From Rotaria sordida (taxonomy: Eukaryota; Rotifera; Eurotatoria; Philodinida; Philodinidae), in the NCBI GenBank assembly GCA_905250125.1, contig CAJNOL010001355.1, positions 1-64,000 on the forward strand: a stretch of 64,000 nt of DNA, written 5' to 3'. The translations under genes and the position numbers were made by a program. The notes beneath the pieces were generated by a model, which was not told the DNA's origin, searched no databases, and worked only from the letters and a program-made list of their open reading frames with translations. This document shows, in pieces, positions 24,423 through 36,499 of this stretch (within the stretch, counting starts at the first letter, position 1; each line of letters begins with the position of its first letter).

Positions 24423-24869
24423 CAAGGCTCTGCGTGGGATGGGATGGGATGGGACGGAAAATTTTTCGTTCCATCCCATCCATCCCATGGAAATTCACGT
24501 TCGTCAAATACAAAAAAATTTCTGGACATATCTATCATTTCCATTAATACTACCAAATTTTATATCATTTCATTTTGTATTTCATAATTTTATCATAACC
24601 AAATTCACATTCCGCTGAGAAAGACATCTATTTCTAAACGATGGCGTTGTTCTTAATAAAAAAAAAAGATTGTTGTAAAAGACGTTTGTTCCATGGGAGC
24701 CCATGAAATGACATGTTTTTACAACCTTGCATGGGATGGGACGAGATATTTCTCAAATATTTTTCATTCCATAAGAAAAGATAATTCCGAAAATTTTCCG
24801 TTCTATCCTGTCCCATGGGACTAATGAGAGAAAATTGGTGGAAATTGTCCCATTCCATGTGAAACCCTG
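24423..24869. mobile_element. hAT-like non-autonomous element with 8-bp target duplication
   Basis: A 447-bp relative of the element at 21589: left end CAAGGCTCTGCGTGGGATGG, right end complement CAGGGTTTCACATGGAATGG, with many internal GGGATGGGA/TCCCATCCC sub-terminal repeats. The flanks GTTCTTTG (24415-24422) and ATTCCTTG (24870-24877) agree at 6 of 8 positions. No coding potential is visible, so it depended on a transposase supplied elsewhere. The sub-terminal repeat motif is the same as in the larger element, and part of its left inner sequence (TTTTATATCATTTCATTTTG, 24557-24576) also occurs there with small changes near 21860. Confidence 0.75.
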
Positions 24870-24877
24870 ATTCCTTG

Positions 24878-26301
24878 TACAAACGAAGAAGTCGTTTTAT
24901 TATAACAGTCCAGTCAGAACAGCAGTTTGATCTAACTATTTAGCACAAGTAATGAAAGGGATGTGTGCTAGATTTTCTGAAATATAGTATTGAAATCAAT
25001 GAAACAAAGAAACGAGATTCTTAATTTCATATATATACTATTTATTCAAAGATTTTTTAGAAATCTAATCATCATAATGTATGTGAGATGTAGTTGGCCG
25101 AAAAATCAATACACCGTATAAAAGTATATTAAAGTTATTACATTAATCAAAATAATATTTAGCTTCATGATACAAATGATGACGACGCCTCATTTAAGTC
25201 ACTTTGTCCACATCAATATAGATCTCTTCAAAAGAATGTACCTTATAGATCACATGTAAACAGTGACTGAACGATAAGAGTGAGCAAGACTAATATTTCA
25301 TAAATTTTTGATTGGAACGAATAAATCAGAAAGTAGATAGTTTGCCTAAAATGTTCACTGGTCACTCGAGAAGTGTTCAAGGACTGAGAAATAGGAATAC
25401 CTTCTTAATTTCATCGATAAATTTACGAACATGAATATGTGAGTATGAAAACTATTGCAGAACAACTATTACTTTGGCTTTTATGAATGGCGGAACTGTG
25501 AGGGAACTAATGACAAATTCTCTTTTCCTCGAGGAATTATCATAGTTCTGTTGAAAGTTCTTCTACAACTTAGAAATTCCTATTTTTCAATTCTTGGACA
25601 TTGCTAATTGAAGATAAATTTAGAAGTATCGTTCAAAGCTGACAGCAGAGAGTGCAGTAGAGATATAGTTTACACGTTTTTACTATCATTAAATGCAAAT
25701 TTCAAAAGCAGGAAACATTGTGCCCAATCGTAACTACGTTCTTAGACAGGTTGAATGTCGTCTAATAATAAAAAGTTGGCAAGAAATGCTCATCATGTCG
25801 ATATGCACTTCTTAAGATGATATCTAATTTATGTCTTAGAATCAGACTATAGAATTGTGATAGAAATATAGGCAATCTAAAGCTATATTCTCGCATCTAT
25901 TTTACTTTTGTATTTAGATTGAATCTCAAACGATGAATGATTCTCTATCAAAATAATGATTAAAATGGGTGTATAGAATTTTCCTTGCCAATAATGGAAA
26001 CGTAAGATGTCGCTTTCATAAGTCCCAAGTTTCCATTGATTAAACAAGGTTAATATCAAAATTAGTCTCTATCGGTTATGCTCTTTACATCTTATACTCA
26101 TGAACTTGAGATTCCATGTTTCATCCATATACGCATAGATGGATGGATTTTGCAATGTGAAGGTGAATTAATGATTCATCCTTAGCTGTTCATCGAAACT
26201 GATTGGTTCGAAATTTTCGATACATATATTCGAATACAAAAAATACCCGAATTTAATTTTGATGTGAACAATTTTCGTGTTTTCTTTTCTGTTGTCTTCA
26301 A
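24878..26301. other. Spacer, no gene recognised
   Basis: About 1.4 kb before the Tudor-domain gene. No open frame of note. The immediate 5' flank of the gene (26230-26301) is T-rich and ends in TCTTTTCTGTTGTCTTCAA before the ATG, with no AG acceptor directly preceding it. Confidence 0.4.
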
Positions 26302-29300
26302 ATGGCATTAAATATTCTTGTTATTGTTGAATATGGTGCTCAGAAACAAAGAATTTCTCTTGATACAAATAGTTCATACAAAGATATATGTGATCAAATT
26401 TATTCACTTTTTAAACTTGATCCTAGTAAATCCAAATATGTTCTTCAACAACAAGATTTTTTTAAACCTGGATCATTTATCAATATTGATGAACGATCAT
26501 TTATAAATGATTTAAAACAGTATGCAGCAAAGAATATTAAAAATCCTGTTATGCGACTTCGTCTTGCACCAGCAAGCTCAAAAAATTCGGTGAATAAAAA
26601 TAAAATTGATCTTTTTTTTTTAAGAATTGATTTTTCTTTGTTTTGCAAAAAATTTAGTCAAAAGCAGCAAATGGAGTTACTAATGGTGAAAAAGCATGGT
26701 CAACATCATCACAATGTCAACATGATGAAAGTGATCGTGTTAGCTGTACTTCAGCAACAACAATTGATATTAAACAATTGATTAAAAAATGTTTAACGAA
26801 TTTAAGAGGTGAGGATAGAATTAATTATAGAATTTTATTCACAGTTTTATACAGAACTTTTAAATAAAGTATTGTGATAAAAAATATGCGGCTTTACATG
26901 AAATCTTTCATCTTCATCTCTTTCTATCAAATAATTGGTTAAATATCATACAAAAAATAATATAGATTAATTTTCTCAAGTTTGAGATCATAAGAAAAAA
27001 AAAAGGATTCAGCATCAGTGCTACAAAAATTTTAATTGAAAAATATGTCGATCATCTTATTAGTTTTGACTTAATTGACACTACTAAATAATATGATTTA
27101 GAATGCTGTTTCATGACCATTCAGCTATTAATCGATGTATGCAGATGGAAAATATAGTAGAGATGTTTGCTAAACTTACCAGTTCATTCTATCTAGGTGA
27201 TCATTATGCATTCACAATGCTATGATATAGCTGGATAGAGCTAACAATCATTTTTATTTGAGGAATAGTTCTACTACGAAAAAAAAAGAAGATTTGACAA
27301 ATGATTTACCTACTGTGAATCAGAGTTGTAATCAATTCGGATCGGTTGAAATGGTTGGACTGATTGGTTTTTATCGGTATAAATATATTTTATAGTTATG
27401 CCATTTTTCTCTGATAAAAATTGTTGAGAGAAAGTTTGCTTGCTCTTATCTAAGTAAGCTAACAGTGCTGTTTCAAGAATTATCAGTTTTATTTTCTTCT
27501 GTTCGTTCACACTGTTTTATTTCTTTAATCAAAGTCTATTTCATTTTTTTGAAAATCAAAATTAAAACTGTGTTACTTGAACTAAGCTTATATCATATAT
27601 GTGTTTTCGCAAAGATCAAATTTAAGTTTGAATGATCGTTCGAAGAGAAATGTTAGGTTTGTCTGAAAAACCTGAGTGAGAGAATTCAAGATTTGTAAAT
27701 TAGCAATTAGTTGATGGGTAAATGACTCTTTTCTTTCGTACTATATATAGAAAAGTCACATACTCGTCATTGAGAAATCCAGCAGATATAAATGATTATA
27801 ACATGTGATTTCTTTCTGAGAATTTGTAAAATACCTAAGTGCAAAAAGAAAAATGAATGTTTTTTGAAGCCATTTCCATTAACTGATTAATAATGATCTA
27901 ACAACCCGACTGAACCGAACCAGCTCAAAAAAATTCTCGACCGGTTACAATTCTACTGTAGAAATTACGTGAAAAGAAGTAAGATACTTGTTTGATTCGG
28001 TTATTATTATGACTATATGCCCCATATCAGAATTGCCTGGTTAATAATAAAGTTCTTTGAGTAACTTTTAATTTTTTCAATTGTTTATATCTTAATCTTA
28101 AAAAAAAAAGTCTTCAAACAATTGAATATTAATCATTGCTTATGTTTATTTAGAAACAACGGAAAATATTCAATTACTTGATCGTTATCTTCATCCAGTA
28201 AGATTAATTCTGGTTTTTCTTGTATTATGATGATCCTTCTATCTATTTCTTAGGAAGACTATGTTGATGATGAGTGTCAATCAACAAATAAATCATCTAC
28301 AAATATACAGCAATCTACATTACCAGTAAATACTCCAATAAATCGTCAGATTTCACAAGCATCATCGATATCTGATTGTCGTATACCTTCATCAAATATT
28401 GTCGATGAACTTATTCCTGCTCTTAATCATTTGATGAATACACAACAGCCATTATTATCATCATCACCATTACTTTCTATGAATAAACCGGTTGAATCAC
28501 CACCAATACTTTCACAAACAACAGTTAACCATCAAATACAAACACCAGTACCACCTACAAATGTACCATCACGTTCTTCCAATAAGTCTTTTAGTAATCG
28601 ACTTGGTATGGTGATACCACCATCAAATCAAATTCAAAATTCAATTGCTCAAGAATCAAAATCAATATCACCATCTCATCAATATATACCACAGAAAACA
28701 AAATCACCAGTCATTGTTAAACAACCGATAGTTGTATCTAATAATAAAAATCAAAATGAACCACCTTCGAACGAAATTTCACCATCACCAATACCTAAAT
28801 GTAAATTCTTTATTATTTTTTTTTTACTTAATTGATCTTTGTATTTGTTTTTAATTATTTTTGAAAAAAGGTAAAATTGAATTAAAACAATTTGAACCTG
28901 GTACTACAGTTGAAGGTATTGTTTCAGTTGCATCAAATGCTTCCTATTTCTTTTTACAAATTATTGATGACAGAAAAGATGAGTTTGATCATTTATCAAA
29001 AAGTTTACAGTATGCTATTAAATTTTTTTTTTCTTTACATTTCTATTATTGTTTATAATCAATAGTGAATACTGTTCAAATCTTGATAAAAATTCTCATT
29101 ATCGTCCATTACCCGGTGATTATTGTGTCGCTATGTATACAGAAGATGCTCGATGGTATCGAGCTCGTATTATACGATATATTTCAGGTTTGTTATCTAA
29201 ATTAGTGTGTCTTTTCGATAAATTCTATATAAATATATAGATCAAACATGTGAAGTATTCTATATTGATTATGGTAATATGGAAGAATTGTCAATCGATT

Positions 29301-32300
29301 TATTGCATGAAATTTTACCTGATTTTGCTCGAATACCGGCTCGTGCTATTGCATGTACGATTGCTGAAGTAAAGAAAAATAGTTTCAAATCTTTCGGAAA
29401 ATACAAGTTTGTTTGCTTGTTTTAATTAGATATTACCACCGAATGGACAAGAAGGTTGGACAAAACGTGCAACATTTGCATTTGCTTCACGTTGTAGTAA
29501 TGAATGTGTTCAAGCAACAGTTGTTGAATCAACGAATATTAAATGGCCAATGCATATTGTTCAACTTCGTGTTTCAAAAACACAAGAGGTACAGATATTA
29601 AAAAAAATATTTTCAGCTTGAATTTTCTAATTTTGATACTATATTTTAAAAAATTTCCTAAGAGAATATCTACTAAACAGATAAAAAACATATCGTTTAG
29701 TTAATTAAATTCTTTTGGTTTTGTGTTTCTTCAACTATTTCTTTCTCAAAAGAGACATCATAGACATCCTCCTCTACTGTTACAAAAGAAGTCTTTCAAC
29801 TACTTAATTGCTTTGGAGTCGGGACTATATGCATCATGAAGATCGTAATGAGTCATTAATATCCTGAAAACAGTTCGAACTCTTAGTTTATTTCTTCTAA
29901 TATGCCGTATTTTTACGATATTTTTTTAAATCAATATCATCGTCTCTCTCAGGAGCACTAGGAAAACTTGTTATCGAATTTCGACTTCAAGCTTTTCATA
30001 GAGATAGGTCTTAGCAAGAATAGTTTATTCTAAAAGTTTCAGATCTTTTGATTTTCTCGTATTCTGAAATAAGAATGTCGGATCTGCTGGTGTATACGAG
30101 TAGTGTAAAAGACATACTTTTGTCATAGTTGTATATTTTAGGATAGGAACAAGGAAAATATTTGAAATTTTCAAAATAGACTACTTTTTCTCTATGGAAA
30201 CTTCTAAGTCGAAATATAGAAATTCGTTTTTCGAATATTCCTGAAGCGAATTACGGCATTGATTGGAAAAATTCCGTAAAAATATAATATATCAGCAACA
30301 ATAAACTAAGAGCCTGAACTCTTTTTAGACTATTCATAATTTATTAAAGTCTACATGATGCATATAGTCTTGACTCAACAACAATTAATCAGTTGGGAGA
30401 GTTCTTTCGTTAATTATGTTTTCAACAGTAATATACGAATGTTTTTATTTTTTGATTGATTAATAAATAAAATATTTTTTTTCATAGGATATTGGAGCAT
30501 CACTTGAAAATTGTAAACTAGCTCGACATGTATCAAACAATGAAATATGTGAATTTTGGTCGAATAAAATTCGTCTCGAACAATACATCTTATACAATTT
30601 ACAAGAACCAAATCCAAATCGATTTCCATTAATTGAACAAGGTACATCTTCTTATTTCCATTATATGACTACTAATCCAGTTAATTTTTCACCATCAACT
30701 ATTATTAACATCTTCGATGAAAAATTCCATAGCAATATTAATAAAGTTAGCAAAGATTTGGCATTTGTACATCGAAATTGAATTCTATATATACATATAT
30801 CTGTTCTATTTTTTTTTGTCTTATTCTCCTCTAAGTACAACATTGTTACAATCAAATCATTTCTTCTTTCTTTTTTTTTCTTTTTCACATAGTATGTTGC
30901 TGGTATACATTTTTTTTATTATTACTTTCTTTTCTTTCTCCTTATTGTCACATTATCTTTACGTATCAGTAAACCATATGAAGGTTATCGTTACTGTTAT
31001 TTTTTGTTTGTTTGTTTGTTTGTTCATATATAGTTCATACGTGTATTGATTTGAGATTTAGTCTAGAGAAACATAGTTAAAAAGACAGATGAAGCAAAAA
31101 TAAACAAGAACTTTTGAAAATTCTATCAATTTTGCATAAGACAATAAGAAAAAAAGATAGAAACGATCAAAATCAACGTCACAATCAATCTATTCATTCA
31201 ATAGTAGTGTTCAGATTAATTTTCTATTTTGTTTGTTTTGTTTTGTTTTGTTTTTTGCTTTAATACAAAATGCTTTGAAAATAATGTATTGTCTTCTTTT
31301 TTTTTTGTTTTAGTACCAGTGAAAAATACAAACGAAGAATCTACAAATACATTTCTGTCATCATCACTTCAACAAACTTCATCTAGTGATGATTCAACGA
31401 AAGAAGAAACATCTGTTATAGACGAAATAAAGCCATTGAAAGAAAATATTAATCAAACAATATCAACTATTATTCCTAATGAAGAATCCAATGAAATTGT
31501 ATTAGCTAAACAATCAATATCTAATGTTTTTGAAGAAAAGAAAGAAGAAAAACCAGAACTCACTTGTAGTACTCCATCATCTGCTCTTAATCCCGATGCA
31601 ACTCCTTTTGCTGTTTTATCAACAATTAAGACCGGCAGTAATCAATCGATATCTACTGGAGATGAAAGTGATGATGAAATTGATTCAAATGAAACACCAA
31701 CTACTAGTGGTAAATAACAAAAATAAATATAATTCAATTTAAAATAATTATTATATATTTGTATTTATAAGATTCATCTGAACGTCCACGTATGCCTATC
31801 AAAGAAGAAGTTATTGTTGATACAAATTTGATGCCATCAACGCCTCTACTTAAATCTTGGTTACCAATAGAAGTAACTCATATTGAAACACCAACTCGTT
31901 TCTATATTCGTTATATATATGGTCCTAGTTGGAATTTAGGCAATGGACAAACACGTAAGTAATCAATTCAATTTCGTTGATAGGTCATAATTTTTATTTG
32001 ATTTTTTTTATAGCTGAATTAATTAATAAGCAGGAAATACCAGAAAAAAATGTTGTATTGAAAGAATTGACCCAAGAAATGACGTATATCTTGTTTTTTT
32101 TTATTATTTTTCTTAATGAACAAATTTATTGATTTATTTAGACAATGTTATAGTAAACATAAACGTATTTGTCCAGGTGATAGTTATGATGAAGGTGAAT
32201 TAGTTGCTGTTAAATTACGTTCACAATGGCATCGTGGACGTTTTATAGAATATAAACCAAACATTGATTTTGCACATGTATGTAAACATGTAGTTTTTTT

Positions 32301-32711
32301 TCTTTTCAAATGAATATGAATCAAACTTTTTAGATATTCTTTGTTGATTATGGTTATACACGTTCATTACCTATTCAAATGATTCGACCAATTAATAATC
32401 GTTTTGTGGTAAGAAAATTTTTGTTTTATTTCTATATTATGATTTATTTTTAGTTACATGCTGAACAAGCTCATTTAGTTCATTTACATCAACCTAGTCC
32501 ACGTCGAGGTCGTATGGAATGGAATATAAATGTTATTGATGAATTTCGAGAAATGACCAAAAATAATATAAATTTATATGCAAGAATTATTAATGAACCA
32601 AATACAATTGAACTAATGTCTTATGATCCATTAACAAAAAAATGGTTTTCATTCTATGAACATTTTGTTAAACATTTAAATAATTGTGATAACATAGAGC
32701 AAAAAAACTGA
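26302..32711 (+). CDS. Protein with two Tudor domains (TDRD-like)
   Basis: 15 exons: 26302..26589, 26658..26808, 28154..28197, 28254..28800, 28871..29009, 29066..29187, 29241..29368, 29430..29588, 30488..30641, 31314..31709, 31772..31954, 32014..32083, 32142..32277, 32334..32408, 32454..32711; 949 aa, all GT-AG and in phase. The N-terminus (1-95) may be a PB1/ubiquitin-like fold (uncertain). A Ser/Pro-rich linker follows, then Tudor 1 (about 344-475) with PGDYCVAMYTEDARWYRARI and VFYIDYGNMEEL, an acidic linker (about 575-715), and Tudor 2 (about 720-890) with GELVAVKLRSQWHRGRFIEY and IFFVDYGYTRSLP. Multi-Tudor proteins bind methyl-arginine tails of Piwi proteins in germline piRNA pathways. 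Tudor 1 keeps the DYGN Asn; Tudor 2 has Tyr instead, so it may not bind dimethyl-arginine normally. Confidence 0.88.
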
Positions 32712-34139
32712 ATAGAAATTATTTATCTATTTGTTACTTCCTTGTCTCTTGTATGATATTAGTCTTTCGATTGTTCGTTTTCGTTTTGTTTTTTGTGATG
32801 CTACATTTTTCTCTGTATATAGAACAACTTTGATAGGTTTATTGAGCATTATGTGAAGTACAAACTTTTTTTTTTATCTCTATTGATCTTTGTTCCTAGA
32901 AAGATTGTATTTCAAAGTTATTAAGAGATGTCTAAAAAAAAGACACTTGTTTATCAAAAATATATAACTGTTAGACTATGTAATCAGAATTTGATAAAAA
33001 TCAAACATATGGGTAGAAAAGAATTTTAAACATGGCGAATCAAAGAGAAAAATTATAATATTAAGATTGTATAATAAAGATGTTCACTACTTGATGAAAT
33101 AATACAAATGATTTATACATATCTTAATTTTCATGATTCTATTTCGAAATACATCTACTACAATACATTATTATCCATAGGATTCAACGAAATTGATTTT
33201 CTAATATCTTGCAAAAAAATCTTAAAGCAAAGAAATGAGCTTTTTTTACATTGTTGTATAACTTGAATATAATCTAGCAATAAAATTAGCTATTATAAGT
33301 ATAGTGTAAGAAATTTAATGATTTTTTTTATATGTAAAAAAATTACAAGTATCATTATCTGAAAAAATATTATCGTTCAGGTTCATAAAGATATTCTCTC
33401 TACAAATAATTCTCGCTGTTGAATTTGGATAAACAAAGATAACAGAAGCAGATACATAGTATAGCTTATATCAATAATCGGAAATAAATATATTATTGAA
33501 TATATAATCTAAATAGTTCTAAAGAAAAAAAAACCAATAAACTATTGTCGATAAAATTGTTTTTCATATAGATTGAAACGAACCTTAATTATAAGCGACA
33601 GAAAACAAAATAATAGAAAAAACCTGCTTAAAGAATTATTGAAAATCATCTTTCTTGAAGGTTTCGATTGAATTCAAAAGAAAAATAGCCTATTAATACG
33701 TATGTTTATTCATGAATTTATCAAATGAGCTCTGTGATGAATTTCTTCAGATGTATTTAAATTTGGAATATGAGACACAATTCAATTTCATGTGTCATTC
33801 TATGTACAGAATGGTTTTAAATCATTAAAATATGTTCAGTACTTTTAAAATATCTACATCAGCTATAGTATTTACTATGAATCAGAGAAAACAATTGAAA
33901 TTCTGCGGCACTTTTGTATGTTTTTAGACAAATCTTAACATTCTTTTGATCTAGTTTATCATTATAAAAATAAAAAATTGAGATGACTCCATCTCTTTAC
34001 AATGATTTAATTTAAAAACCAAACAAGTTTTTCGTAAGTTGAGAAGTATCATTCACTCAACCTGTAAATTTGAGAAAGAAACATGAAGGTTAGATGCTGA
34101 ATATTGTTGAGAATCATTGCAATCTATATCATACAATCA
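32712..34139. other. Convergent intergenic region, no gene seen
   Basis: 1.4 kb between the stop codons of the Tudor gene (plus) and LSM4 (minus). It must hold both 3' untranslated ends. No open frame, repeat or structured RNA was recognised. Confidence 0.45.
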
Positions 34140-35410
34140 TTATCGTCCTTGACGAAGTTGACCACCGCCACGGCCACCACCGCGCGAACCTTGATGTCCA
34201 CCACGACCTCCACCACCACTACCCTTATAGTTATTACGATGTTCACCACCACTTCCAGGTCGACCACCATGTCCTAATAAAGTAGACAAGAAAAAAATTC
34301 AACCAATAAAAAATTATGCTTGAAATTTTTTCATCTTTCATTTCTATTTTACCTCCACGACCACCATCGCCACGACCACGAAATGGTCGTCGTGTTGCTG
34401 GTCCTGAACGTGTTGGCTTTTCATTGACATCTTCTTTGACAAGTCCAAGGATATCTTCTGGTAATCGAAGATATTTTATTGTATTACCACGTATATAGCA
34501 TTCAGGAATTTTCCAAAACCGATCGCCATCCTATAAAACATAACTAGTTAGGTAAATGATCGTATTCAACATAATGAAAAATTCTTACTCGAGAAGTACA
34601 TATAACATCACGCAAGTGAATATTCATAAAATTATCGCAACTAATTAAATGTCCATTGTACGTTTCACCATTTTTTAATTCCACCAACTATAAATATGAT
34701 TGTAAATTTTTTGTTTTACTTGAAAATATTCATCAGTGTCCGATTTAGGTGAAGTCAGATCTCTAGTCGGATTAAGAAAAAATTTTTGAATTTCGGGCTG
34801 AATCTATACTCCAAACATTTTGCAGATGCAAAAGGCATGTTGAATGAAATTTTCATTTAAAAGTTCTTATACCGAGAGCATGGGAGAGCTTAGTAGAACA
34901 AGAAGTTATGTATCGCATGATCTTTTCTTCCACTTCATCGACCTTTCGTTATTGACATTGGACAACAATGCATAGTGAATGTATTGTCTGTTCAATGGTG
35001 ATATAAAAGTCGCAGATTGTATATATAAGAAAAGAAAGACAAACATGAAAACACTATTATATAACCGTATGGTCCCAACTGCAGAATATCAAGGATAAAC
35101 AAAGGTCAAAGACATACCCTTTGTTTTCAACTACGAAATGAAAGAAGAAAAAAAGGATTGAGAAATAGATTTTCTCAAGAGAGAGAGAGAGAGAGAGAGA
35201 AAAGTGGTCGATACCAGAGTCCAACTCGTGCTCAGGCCAAAAAATGGATGAGTCGAGTCACAAAAATTTAATCCATGTCAGACACTGGTACTCACCATAG
35301 GATGATAAACCGCAGTTCGAAGAAGTGTTAAAGGAAGCTAGAAGAGAAAAAAAACAGCAGAATATTTATTGCGTCATATTATACTATTTTTTTCTTTGAT
35401 GACTCACCAT
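34140..35410 (-). CDS. LSM4: Sm-like protein LSM4
   Basis: CDS complement(join(34140..34273,34353..34530,34589..34687,35296..35337,35408..35410)), 151 aa. The protein starts [15 protein letters not shown], then [20 protein letters not shown] (Sm1), [12 protein letters not shown], and [20 protein letters not shown] (Sm2), and ends in a Gly/Arg-rich tail (GGRGGRGGHGGRPG-type repeats), exactly the LSM4 layout. Family knowledge: LSM4 belongs to the LSM1-7 ring in mRNA decay and the LSM2-8 ring that binds U6 snRNA; its RG tail is methylated and aids P-body assembly. The start codon is alone in its exon: an AG lies directly before ATG and GTGAGT directly after it. Intron 2 is long (608 bp) and contains a GA microsatellite. 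Confidence 0.93.
35178..35202. repeat. GA microsatellite in LSM4 intron 2
   Basis: An uninterrupted run of about 11 GA units within the second intron of LSM4. Confidence 0.9.
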
Positions 35411-35711
35411 CTAAAATGAAAAAAAAGCAAAGAATAGTAATTAATGCATTAATATAATATAGAATCAGCTCGTTGTATATTTAATATTCGTAAAAAAAAA
35501 ACAAGTAAATATATAATCGTTCTAAAAATTCGTTAGACATTACATCTAATGAAAATTTCTCAAATAAACACTAAATTTCACAATCAAAACGTAATAGCTG
35601 CATAATACCAAAAAAAAACTATTGCTTTCCTCAATTCTTCTTTTAACCGTCTATAATCATAGGTATTTGTTTTTCTCTTAATTCTAAACTAGTTATGCAT
35701 TTTAAAATATA

Positions 35712-36329
35712 ATGAGAAATACGAATACTAGTATTCAACTCTATTGAAGAAAGATTGATGTACATGGTAACTACGTTCATTTTCCTGGTTATACAATTGT
35801 CTCACATGTTATACATCCATTACCAAAATCATTAATTGATCTTGTTAATTATCTTTCTTCAAGGGAACTTCAAAAATATTATTCATTTCTACTCATTACA
35901 AGTTATCATGTTACTATAAATCAATTTGAAAATGTTCATGAGGAACATAAATCTCTTTTAGAAGAAGAACAACGTAAATTAAAAGAACAAGATACTTCAA
36001 TTATATGTACAGCTGAAAAACTAATCTGTTCTAAAGCTATTTTAATTGAAATACAATTTAAAAATGATAATGATCAAAATTTTGAAAATATTATTAAAAA
36101 TGTTCGATCTAATGAATTACAACAAGCAAATATTCTACATAATTATGAACTTTCTTGGCATTTAGCATTAACTTATCAATATAAAGATATAGAAAATAAT
36201 GAAATTAAAGCAAAATTTCAACAAATAATTGAAAACATTCCTCAAACATCTAAATTTCCTTTTCATATTCCACTTGATCATATACGAATATGTCATTATA
36301 ACGATATGACAAAATTTACACCGATTTGA
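35712..36329 (+). pseudogene. 2H-phosphoesterase-like (DUF1868-like) ORF lacking an intact 5' end
   Basis: The frame is open from 35748 to the TGA at 36327, 193 codons, yet the first in-frame ATG after 35748 lies near the very end. The nearest upstream in-frame ATG (35712) is cut off by a TGA at 35745. Codon texture and lack of stops say it is, or was, coding. VHFPGYTIVSHV, YSFLLITSYHVTIN and the spacing of SYHVTI fit the first HxT/S motif of 2H phosphoesterases (DUF1868 type), though the second motif is not clear. Either an upstream exon is spliced to the AG at 35748-35749 or this is a recent pseudogene. No donor with a start codon was found in the short upstream gap to LSM4. Confidence 0.55.
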
Positions 36330-36499
36330 CATAAATAAAAAGAAAAAAGAACAATCTAAGAGCGTTAATTTTATTTAACAGAATAAGATCTAATAAACAA
36401 CAAAAATGATTAGGTTTAATTGTTTTTTGATTTTTTTGATCAATATGAATGTATTGCAACTAACGTGATGATTAAATTTTTGAAAAACAAAAAATTATT

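Noticed and set aside
30661-31240. Short open frames on both strands around 30.7-31.1 kb
   Set aside because: They lie in the T-rich intron between exons 9 and 10 of the Tudor gene and encode only low-complexity Phe/Lys-rich peptides.
34094-34498. Plus-strand His/Asp-rich and Pro/Arg-rich frames at 34.1-34.5 kb
   Set aside because: They are antisense shadows of the Gly/Arg-rich tail and Sm2 exon of LSM4.
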